This document shows, in pieces, positions 1 to 6,191 of a DNA stretch of 64,000 bases; positions within the stretch are counted from its first letter, which is position 1; the number at the start of each line of letters is the position of its first letter. The notes below the pieces were generated by a model. The model was not told the origin of the DNA. It did not search any database and saw nothing but the letters and a program-made list of their open reading frames with translations. A program made the position numbers and the translations under genes. The DNA comes from Asanoa hainanensis. Its GTDB lineage: Bacteria; Actinomycetota; Actinomycetes; Mycobacteriales; Micromonosporaceae. The stretch lies in the NCBI RefSeq assembly GCF_900188485.1, contig NZ_FZPH01000004.1, positions 67,304 to 131,303 of the forward strand, written 5' to 3'.

Positions 1-2
1 GC

Positions 3-1058
3 CGGCACGGTGACATCGGCGCCGCCCGCGACGACCTCCGCGCCGCACTGGCCGCCTGCTCCGGCGGCCCCCGCCGGGCGACGCTCCTGGCGCAGCTCGC
101 CAGCCTCGACTCCGGCGCCGACGACCTGCGCCGGGCGGCCGAGCTCGCCGAGCTCGCCCTCGTCGAAGCCGGCGACAACGATCCGGCCCGGGCGGCCGCG
201 CTGGAGGTCGCGTCCGTGATCGACATGAACCTCGACCGCCCGGCCCGCGCCGAGACGCGGGCCGCCGAGGCCCTCGCCCGCTACACCCGGGCCGGCGACT
301 CGCGTGGCGCCGCCCGCGTCCTCGACGCCCAGGCCATGGCGCGATTCCTGCACGGCAACATCGCCGCGGCGGTCGACGAGCTCGACCGGGCCGCCCACCT
401 GTTCGAGAGCTCCGGCGACCTCGTGCACGCGGTCACGCCCCGCTCCACCTGCGGGCATGGCCGGGTCCTGCTGGACCGGGCGGCCGAGGGCCTCGCCGAC
501 ACCGAGCGCGCACTCGACGTGGCCCGCACCCTCGGCCACCCGGAAGGCGAGACCTACGCACTGTGGCACCGCGCCGAGGCCTCGGCCGCACTCGGCCGGT
601 CCGCACCGGCCCTGACCGACGGCCGCGCGGCGCTGGCCATCGCGCAGCGGCTGGGGCACCGCGGCTGGACGGCCACGGCCTGGCGGGCGATCGGCATCGC
701 CCAGCAGAGCGCCGGTGACCTGCCCGCCGCACTGGAGGCGTTCCGCGAGTCCCTGCGCCTGTCGACCAACCTGGACCTGTTCGGCTGCTGGGCGGCGGCC
801 CGGGCCGCCCTGGTCTGCGTCGCGCTCGGCCGACTCGACGAAGCGGCGCCCCTGGTCGCCCAGGCCCGCGCGGCTGGGCCGGCGCTGGGCCAGCACGAGG
901 CGCGGTGGGCAGCGGCGGCGCTCGCCGTGGCCAGGGGTGACGCGCGCGCCGCGGAGGTGGTCAGCGAGGCCACGCAGGCGGCCAGGGCAGCGGACGCCCG
1001 GATCTACCTGCCCCCGCTTGCCGAACTAGCGCTGCGCTTCGAAATGGGCCTTCATTGA
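3..1058 (+). CDS. TPR-rich C-terminal part of a large regulator (5' end outside window)
   Basis: The frame is open from base 3 to a TGA at 1056-1058, giving 351 visible residues with no start, so this is the C-terminal part of a longer protein. The sequence is Ala/Leu/Arg-rich helical repeat, with recurrent patterns such as RAAELAELALVEAG, DPARAAALEVA and GDLPAALEAFRESL that are typical of tetratricopeptide repeats. In actinomycetes such a TPR tail usually ends an ATP-binding LuxR- or BTAD-type transcriptional regulator; the effector and DNA-binding parts would lie upstream and are not visible, so that assignment is inference. Its 3' end overlaps the convergent SRPBCC gene by 33 bp. An internal ATG at 225 is not a credible start because the repeat pattern continues upstream of it. 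Confidence 0.7.
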   Translation, partial: RHGDIGAARDDLRAALAACSGGPRRATLLAQLASLDSGADDLRRAAELAELALVEAGDNDPARAAALEVASVIDMNLDRPARAETRAAEALARYTRAGDSRGAARVLDAQAMARFLHGNIAAAVDELDRAAHLFESSGDLVHAVTPRSTCGHGRVLLDRAAEGLADTERALDVARTLGHPEGETYALWHRAEASAALGRSAPALTDGRAALAIAQRLGHRGWTATAWRAIGIAQQSAGDLPAALEAFRESLRLSTNLDLFGCWAAARAALVCVALGRLDEAAPLVAQARAAGPALGQHEARWAAAALAVARGDARAAEVVSEATQAARAADARIYLPPLAELALRFEMGLH

Positions 1059-1505
1059 CGGGTGGTAGTCGTCGAACGTCGGTAGTGGGCGGTCCTCGCG
1101 GGCGGCCACCAGGGCGTCCAGATAGAACTCCCAGCCCGGCCCGATGTCGCCGACGCCGGCCGTGTCGGTCAGGCGCTGTGTGAAGCGCAGTTCGGTCACG
1201 CCGTCGGCCTCCGCCAGCACCAGGTCGAGGTGCCAGTCGCCGTGCTCGTCGACCGCGGAGACGGCCAAGCGGCGCTCCGGCTCGCACGCGTCGATCCGGA
1301 AGTCCATCCAGGGCTGGGTTTCCTCCTGGACGAGCTGGACCTGGATCGTGGCCCCCGGCGCCGCGTCACCCTTCCACGGGCCGAACCAGCGGGCCGTGCG
1401 GTCGGGGTCGGTCAGGCTCGCCCACACGTCCGCCGCGGGTGCGCGGAACGTGCGGGTGAGCACGAGGTCGTTGCCGAACAGTCGTCCCGTCGGTGTCGGG
1501 CTCAT
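1026..1505 (-). CDS. SRPBCC / Aha1-like START-domain protein
   Basis: A 159-residue single-domain protein. The N-terminal pattern TRTFRAPAADVWASLTDPD followed by ARWFGPW is the hallmark of the AHSA1/CalC-like SRPBCC superfamily, a helix-grip fold with a hydrophobic pocket. The ATG at 1505 overlaps the stop of the upstream arsR gene by 4 bp (ATGA), so the two are translationally coupled. ArsR-SRPBCC pairs are very common in actinobacteria, and the regulator probably controls its partner; the ligand is unknown. The 3' end overlaps the convergent TPR gene by 33 bp. Confidence 0.85.
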   Translation of the reverse strand: MSPTPTGRLFGNDLVLTRTFRAPAADVWASLTDPDRTARWFGPWKGDAAPGATIQVQLVQEETQPWMDFRIDACEPERRLAVSAVDEHGDWHLDLVLAEADGVTELRFTQRLTDTAGVGDIGPGWEFYLDALVAAREDRPLPTFDDYHPSMKAHFEAQR

Positions 1506-1864
1506 GCGGTCTTCTCCTCGGATCGGTCGGGGCCGGCGGCCGTGCGCCGCTCGCGCCGGGTGCGGTAGACCTCGGTCTCCAGCGCGTCGAACCGGTGCTG
1601 CCAGGCGGACGGCCGGGTCAGCTCGGCCAGCCACCCCATCAGCTCCTCGATCGGCGCGGTGACCAGCGCGTAGACGCGATGCCGTCCGTCGGCCGCGTCG
1701 CTGACCAGGCCGGCCTCGCGCAGCACGCGGAGGTGGCGGCTGACGGCCGGGCGGCTGATCGCGAACCGGTCGGCGATCTGGCCGGCCGTGAGCGGGCCGT
1801 CCCGGAGCATCAGCAGGATCTCCCGCCGCACCCGGTCGGCGACCGCCCCCGCCACCTCGTCCAC
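1502..1864 (-). CDS. ArsR-family transcriptional regulator
   Basis: A 120-residue winged-helix repressor starting at GTG 1864. The HTH reads GQIADRFAISRPAVSRHLRV (about residues 27-46), followed by LREAGLVSDAADGRHRVYAL, the classical ArsR wing. No CxC metal-binding pair precedes the HTH, so metal sensing is unlikely. Its neighbour is the SRPBCC gene, to which it is fused by an ATGA overlap. An inverted repeat (CGTAAC-6-GTTACG) begins 9 bp upstream of the start and is the likely autoregulatory operator. Confidence 0.88.
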   Translation of the reverse strand: MDEVAGAVADRVRREILLMLRDGPLTAGQIADRFAISRPAVSRHLRVLREAGLVSDAADGRHRVYALVTAPIEELMGWLAELTRPSAWQHRFDALETEVYRTRRERRTAAGPDRSEEKTA

Positions 1865-1872
1865 GCCGGAAG

Positions 1873-1890
1873 CGTAACACGTCGGTTACG
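1873..1890. promoter_or_regulatory. Candidate ArsR operator (inverted repeat)
   Basis: CGTAAC at 1873-1878 and GTTACG at 1885-1890 form a perfect 6-bp inverted repeat with a 6-bp spacer, just upstream of the arsR GTG start. Position and symmetry fit a dimeric winged-helix repressor acting on its own gene; the binding itself is inferred. Confidence 0.5.
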
Positions 1891-1924
1891 CGTCAGCCGG
1901 GCCGGCCGTGGGCCCGGACACGTT

Positions 1925-1955
1925 TTGACCTAGAGCGCACTCCAGCTCCTAGCGT
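1925..1955 (+). promoter_or_regulatory. MerR-type promoter with 19-bp spacer, leaderless
   Basis: A -35 box TTGACC (1925-1930) and a -10 box TAGCGT (1950-1955) are separated by 19 bp, the over-long spacing characteristic of MerR-activated promoters. Within and beside the spacer lies the dyad CTAGAG-CGCA-CTCCAG (1930-1945, five of six bases symmetric). Seven bases after the -10 box comes the ATG at 1963, so the transcript is probably leaderless. No merR gene lies next to it; the activator must be encoded elsewhere. Confidence 0.6.
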
Positions 1956-1962
1956 TGGTCGC

Positions 1963-2361
1963 ATGAGTGAAGCGCAACAGGACCGGTTCGAGCAGGGGAT
2001 GCGGGTGCTCGAGGCGGTCAACGGGGAGACCGGCACGAAGGTCATCGAGTCCCTCGCCGATATCGCACCGGAGCTCGGCGAGCAGGTCGTCGCCTGGGCG
2101 TACGGGGACATCTATGCCCGGCCCGGACTCCCGCCGCGGGACCGCCAGCTCGTCACGCTCGGCATGCTCACCGCGCTCGGTGGTGTCGAGGCGCAGCTCG
2201 ACGTGCACGTGCGTGCCGCGCTCAACGTCGGGCTGACGCCGCAGGAGATCGTGGAGGCGTTCCTGCACTCGGCGGTCTACTGCGGCTTCCCCCGGGCGCT
2301 CAACGCCGTCTTCACGGCCAAGAAGGTGTTCGCGGAGCGCGGTCTGCTGCCGCTGACCTGA
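1963..2361 (+). CDS. Carboxymuconolactone decarboxylase-family protein
   Basis: A 132-residue protein of the CMD/AhpD-like fold, about the usual single-domain length. The signature region RPGLPPRDRQLVTLGMLTA, then LDVHVRAALNVGLTPQEI and a VEAFLHSAVYCGFPRAL segment match gamma-carboxymuconolactone decarboxylases. There is no CxxC pair, so it is not an AhpD peroxidase-type member. In actinobacteria such stand-alone members often work with oxidoreductases in detoxification, and the MerR-type promoter in front fits a stress-inducible role. True substrate unknown. Its 3' end overlaps the convergent deaminase gene by 50 bp. Confidence 0.85.
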   Translation: MSEAQQDRFEQGMRVLEAVNGETGTKVIESLADIAPELGEQVVAWAYGDIYARPGLPPRDRQLVTLGMLTALGGVEAQLDVHVRAALNVGLTPQEIVEAFLHSAVYCGFPRALNAVFTAKKVFAERGLLPLT

Positions 2362-3286
2362 GCCGGGCCTTCGTCGCGGGGTCGGCGAACGACGCGTCCA
2401 CCGACGCGCGCGCCAGCTCGTGGAGATCCGCGCCGAACACCTCCGCCGCGGCGGCGTACTCGTCGCGCAGCGTGGTGTGGATCATCTCCGGGATGTCGGT
2501 GTTGAGGGTGACCGTCAGGCCCGCTGCGCGCAGTCGGGGCAACGGATGCTCCGCGTACGACGGTACGAAGCCCAGGGCGACGTTGGAGCTCGGGCAGACC
2601 TCGAGCGGGATGCCGCGCTCGCGCACCTCGGCGGTCAGGTCCGGGTCGTCGAGGACCCGAATGCCGTGGCCCAGGCGCTCGGTCAGGCCGACGTCGAGCG
2701 CCTCGCGGATGCTGGCGGCGCCGGCCGCCTCACCGGCGTGGTGCACGATGTGCAGGCCGGCCTCGCGGGCCTCGGCGAAGACGGCGGCGAACGGCGCGGC
2801 CGGGTGGTCCTCGTCGCCGGCCAGCCCCACGGCGACCACGCGGTCGTGCTTGCGGGCCAGGTCGAGGGTCCGCCAGGCCCGCTCGACCGAGCGGCGGCGC
2901 GAGGTGTCGAGGATGACGTTCCAGTCGAGGCCATAGCGCTCGCCGCCCTCCGCGAGCCCGTCGAGCACCGCCGCGAGCGGCATGCCAAGGTCGCCGAGCC
3001 GCTCGCCGTGCGCGGCCGCGGTGAACGAGACCTCGACGTAGCCGACCCCCTGGGCGACCTGGTCAGCACAGAACTCGACGGCGACCCGGTGGAAGTGCTC
3101 TGGCCGCCGCAGGCAGTCGCGTACGAGCTGGTTCTGGTCGAAGAAGTCGCTGAACGAGGTGAAGCGGTGCTCCCCGCCGCGCAGGTGGTCGGGAAAGTCG
3201 GGCCCGGCGATCTCGGCCAGCGTCGACCACCGCACCGCACTCTCCAGGTGCACGTGCAGGTGCGCGACGGGCGGCAACTCGGTCAT
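2312..3286 (-). CDS. Adenosine deaminase-family hydrolase
   Basis: A 324-residue metallo-dependent TIM-barrel deaminase. Metal ligands are visible: H11 and H13 (HLHVHLES), H183 with catalytic E186 (HHAGE), H207 (RLGHG) and D264 (LNTDIP). CPSSN at 231-235 is also family-typical. Where adenosine deaminases usually have NTDDP, this protein has NTDIP, so the second Asp that contacts the purine is Ile265. The deamination chemistry should be intact but the substrate may not be adenosine. The start is ATG 3286. The gene is monocistronic and converges with the CMD-family gene, overlapping it by 50 bp. Confidence 0.85.
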   Translation of the reverse strand: MTELPPVAHLHVHLESAVRWSTLAEIAGPDFPDHLRGGEHRFTSFSDFFDQNQLVRDCLRRPEHFHRVAVEFCADQVAQGVGYVEVSFTAAAHGERLGDLGMPLAAVLDGLAEGGERYGLDWNVILDTSRRRSVERAWRTLDLARKHDRVVAVGLAGDEDHPAAPFAAVFAEAREAGLHIVHHAGEAAGAASIREALDVGLTERLGHGIRVLDDPDLTAEVRERGIPLEVCPSSNVALGFVPSYAEHPLPRLRAAGLTVTLNTDIPEMIHTTLRDEYAAAAEVFGADLHELARASVDASFADPATKARLRSAAADRAPRTPSWP

Positions 3287-3340
3287 GGCCCGCGAAGACT
3301 AGCTCCGCCTATCGCGTCGCCGCCCGCGATTTTCCGCGCG

Positions 3341-3490
3341 TCAGCGGCCCCGGCTGCGCAGCTTGTTGGCCAGTTGCTGGAGTCGGCGCTGGTTTTCGGG
3401 CTTGTTGAGCTGGGTGCGGCCCTGTTGCACGAGCCGTTGCCCACGTGGGCTTCTGAGGAAGTCGCGAATCTTGTCTGCCATCGACGCCAT
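3341..3490 (-). CDS. Small basic protein, 49 residues, unknown function
   Basis: This short frame encodes a 49-residue protein beginning MASMADKIRDFLRSPRG and ending ANKLRSRGR. It is highly charged, Gln/Arg-rich and predicted helical. A purine-rich GGGGACA stretch lies upstream of ATG 3490; a second ATG at 3481 is possible. The codons have strongly G/C-biased third positions, unlike overlapping frames, which lack recognisable sequence. I believe similar very small RSPRGQRLV-type proteins occur widely in Micromonosporaceae, but that is from memory. It lies in the gap between the deaminase and the phosphotransferase gene. Function unknown; the composition would suit nucleic-acid binding. Confidence 0.7.
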   Translation of the reverse strand: MASMADKIRDFLRSPRGQRLVQQGRTQLNKPENQRRLQQLANKLRSRGR

Positions 3491-3592
3491 GGTTCATTGT
3501 CCCCGATGTCCGGGCTTGCCGCACCGGCCTGAGTTGCCGTGTTGGTGCTAAACCGCTTGCGGAGCCGTCGGTCGCACCGCGAGCATCGGGCG

Positions 3593-4447
3593 GTGATCAT
3601 CGACGTCGCGTTGGTTCGCCGGCTTGTCGCCGAGCAGTTTCCGCACTGGGCCGACCTGCCGGTGCGGCCCGTCGCGGTCGGTGGCAACGACAACCGCACC
3701 TTCCACCTCGGCGACGCGATGAGCGTGCGGCTGCCCAGCGCCGAGGGCTACGTCGCCGGTGTCGAGAAGGAACAGCGCTGGCTGCCGGTCCTCGCGCCGC
3801 ACCTGCCCGTGCCGATCCCGGCTCCGCTCGCGCAGGGGCGGCCCGGCGCCGGCTACCCGTGGCCGTGGTCGGTCAACCGCTGGCTCGACGGCACAACCGC
3901 CGCCCACGACACCGTCGCGGACCAGACGGAGTTCGCGGTCGACCTCGCCGGGTTCCTGACCGCACTCCAGGGTGTCGACACCGGTGGCGAGCCCGCGGCC
4001 GGCCGGCACAGCTTCTGGCGCGGCGCCACGCTCGCGCATTACGACGACGAGACCCGCAAGGCGATCGCGGCCCTGGACGGCCGGATCGACGCCGCCGCCG
4101 CGACCGCCGAGTGGGACGCGGCGTTGGGCGCGCACTGGCAGGGGAACCCCGTCTGGTTCCACGGCGACGTCGCGGCTGGCAACATCCTGGTCCGCGACGG
4201 GCGCCTGGCCGCCGTCATCGACTTCGGCACCTCCGGGGTCGGCGACCCGGCCTGCGACCTGGTCATCGCCTGGACGTTCCTGGACGCCCCGGCGCGCGAC
4301 GCCTTCCGCAAGGCGCTCAACGTTGACGACGCGACCTGGCAACGCGGCCGTGGCTGGGCCCTCTGGAAGGCGCTGATCACGTTCGACAGCGGTAAAGACA
4401 GCCCACGACAGGTCGAAACCCTGCTAGGCGGTACGCGGCTCCGCTGA
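3593..4447 (+). CDS. Aminoglycoside phosphotransferase-fold (APH) kinase
   Basis: About 284 residues from GTG 3593, chosen because family similarity begins at VRRLVAEQFPHW shortly after it; an in-frame ATG at 3539 would add an unlikely Arg-rich leader. APH hallmarks: GGNDNRTFHLG as the nucleotide loop, VEKEQRWLPVLAPHLPVPIP, the catalytic loop WFHGDVAAGNILV (HGD..AGN) and IDFGTSGVGDPACDL (the DFG-like Mg site). This family phosphorylates aminoglycosides, macrolides or small metabolites. Chromosomal members without other resistance context usually have unknown substrates, so resistance is not implied. It overlaps the convergent marR gene by 24 bp. Confidence 0.85.
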   Translation: MIIDVALVRRLVAEQFPHWADLPVRPVAVGGNDNRTFHLGDAMSVRLPSAEGYVAGVEKEQRWLPVLAPHLPVPIPAPLAQGRPGAGYPWPWSVNRWLDGTTAAHDTVADQTEFAVDLAGFLTALQGVDTGGEPAAGRHSFWRGATLAHYDDETRKAIAALDGRIDAAAATAEWDAALGAHWQGNPVWFHGDVAAGNILVRDGRLAAVIDFGTSGVGDPACDLVIAWTFLDAPARDAFRKALNVDDATWQRGRGWALWKALITFDSGKDSPRQVETLLGGTRLR

Positions 4448-4882
4448 CTCCGCCTGCACCTGGGCCGCCGCGTGGCCGAACGCCAGCAGCGCCACCAGCA
4501 GGTCGTGCTGGGCCCGGTGCGGCATGCGGTCGAGCACCGAGCGCACCGCCTGGGCCCGCCGTTCGCGTAGCTCGCGGAGCACCGCCGCGCCGGCCGCAGT
4601 CAACACGAGGCGGACCTCGCGCCGGTCGCGCTCGTCGGCCGCCCGGCGCAGCAGGCCGACCGCCTCCAACCGGTCGCACAGCCGGCTGGCGGACGACGGG
4701 ACCACGTCCAGCAACTCGGCCAGCCGGTTGACGTTGGTGTCCGGGCGCACGTTGATGATCGAGAGGACCCGGACCTGGGTCGGCGAGACCGGCGACTCCT
4801 GGCGCGTGCGGGCCGCCTCGAGCACGCTGACCAGCGCCTCCGAAGCGGCCTCTATGGAACTGGCCAGGTTCGCGCGGTCCAT
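4424..4882 (-). CDS. MarR-family transcriptional regulator
   Basis: A 152-residue winged-helix protein. The core reads VSPTQVRVLSIINVRPDTNV, then NRLAELLDVVPSSASRLCDR (HTH recognition helix), LEAVGLLRRAADERDRREVR (wing with the DxRxxR signature) and LTAAGAAVLRELRERR. The start is ATG 4882. It lies 35 bp downstream of the PP2C-like gene on the same strand and is probably co-transcribed with it. A shared role in stress signalling is plausible but unproven. Confidence 0.85.
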   Translation of the reverse strand: MDRANLASSIEAASEALVSVLEAARTRQESPVSPTQVRVLSIINVRPDTNVNRLAELLDVVPSSASRLCDRLEAVGLLRRAADERDRREVRLVLTAAGAAVLRELRERRAQAVRSVLDRMPHRAQHDLLVALLAFGHAAAQVQAESAEPRTA

Positions 4883-4917
4883 TCCGTCGCCTCTCGCCCA
4901 GTCGTGAAAACTGTGAC

Positions 4918-6129
4918 TTACCCGGACGCCGCCTCCACCATGCGCCTTCGACCGATGTGATCCACAGTGCCTTCCGTCCCGTCCACGGGATGCTTGCGGT
5001 CCAGGCAGACCATCACCGCGTCGTCTTCGAGCTCGATGTCCCCGTGGTACGCGCGCAGGGCCAGCATCACCGCGCTGATCGCCTGTGCCGGCGGGTGGAC
5101 CCGGGCCGACCGGATCGCCGCCACCAGCCGCTGTTCGCCGTAGGTCGGACCGCCGCCCGGCGCCGCGTCGTGCACGCCGTCGCTCACCACGAACAACCGG
5201 TCCCCGGCGGCCAGGTCGAAGGTCTGCACCCCGTACCGCGTCTCCTCGAACATGCCCAACGGCAACTGCTGGTCGAGCACCACGGGCGCCACCGCCGAGC
5301 CACGGACCCGCCACGCCTTGGGCGATCCGGTGTCGATCGCGCGCACCCGGCCGGTGCCGCCGTCGTACTCCAGCAGCAGCACGTCCACCGGGCGCGCGCC
5401 GCGATGCGCCGCGAAGACCGTGTCCGAGGCGAGCTCCGCCTGCTCGACGAGCGTGCCACCGGAGCGCCGGGCGTTGCGCATCGCGTTGACGGCCAACGAG
5501 GTCAGCGCCGACGCGGCGAGCCCGGTGCCGTGCCCGTTGACCACCGTCACCGTCAACCGGCCCTCGTTGACCGCCCAGTCGAAGTTGTCGCCGGACGTCC
5601 GGTACGCGGGTTCGAGCTGACCGGCGAGCACGTACCCGTGATCACTCACACAGCGCCCGGGCAGCAGCTCCCACTGCATCTCCGCGGCCATCGACAGGCG
5701 CTGCCGGCGGCGGGTCAGCCGGTAGCGGTCGGTGTCCCGGTCCGCGGCGCGCAACGCGACGGCGAGCTCGTCGGCGGCCGCGCGGCAGTGCCGCACCGTG
5801 GCATCGGACGGCGCGGCCGGGAAGTCGGCGACGAGGATGCCCAACCGCTCACCCCAGACGGTCAACGGCACATACAGGCGTACGCCCGGCGTCTCCGGCA
5901 CGTCCTCGACGCGGTGTTCCTGCCGCGCGTAGCAGCGCGCGGCGATGTTCTGCTCGGCCAGCAGGCCCTGCGTCGGGTCGTCGGGCCGCAGCACCGGCCA
6001 GAGCCCCGCGATCCGGTAGTCGGCCAGCAGCACGTCGGCGCGCAGGCCGCCCAGCTCCGACCGGACATGGTGGTCGACCACCTCGACCAGTGCGTCGGGC
6101 GCGACGTCGCGCAGTCGCTCGGCCAGCAT
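4918..6129 (-). CDS. GAF-like / PP2C (SpoIIE-type) phosphatase with an altered metal site
   Basis: A 403-residue protein with an N-terminal GAF-like sensory region (about 1-130), a short helical linker (130-155) and a C-terminal SpoIIE/RsbU PP2C domain (160-375). The metal motif GDNFDW (D181, D184), SDG (316-318) and DDAVMV (369-374) are present. The central motif is VVNGHG instead of the usual D-V-x-GHG, so the metal-binding Asp is Val196. Such proteins normally dephosphorylate anti-anti-sigma factors in partner-switching stress pathways. Here activity may be reduced or lost. The start is ATG 6129, and marR follows after 35 bp. Confidence 0.85.
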   Translation of the reverse strand: MLAERLRDVAPDALVEVVDHHVRSELGGLRADVLLADYRIAGLWPVLRPDDPTQGLLAEQNIAARCYARQEHRVEDVPETPGVRLYVPLTVWGERLGILVADFPAAPSDATVRHCRAAADELAVALRAADRDTDRYRLTRRRQRLSMAAEMQWELLPGRCVSDHGYVLAGQLEPAYRTSGDNFDWAVNEGRLTVTVVNGHGTGLAASALTSLAVNAMRNARRSGGTLVEQAELASDTVFAAHRGARPVDVLLLEYDGGTGRVRAIDTGSPKAWRVRGSAVAPVVLDQQLPLGMFEETRYGVQTFDLAAGDRLFVVSDGVHDAAPGGGPTYGEQRLVAAIRSARVHPPAQAISAVMLALRAYHGDIELEDDAVMVCLDRKHPVDGTEGTVDHIGRRRMVEAASG

Positions 6130-6191
6130 GGCGTACCTCCCTCGGTGTGGCTTCTACCCACTGGCCACGGGAAACGAACCGGTCCGGCAGA

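Noticed and set aside
3539-3592. An upstream ATG extending the phosphotransferase gene by 18 residues
   Set aside because: The extension is Arg/His-rich with no ribosome site; family similarity starts after GTG 3593.
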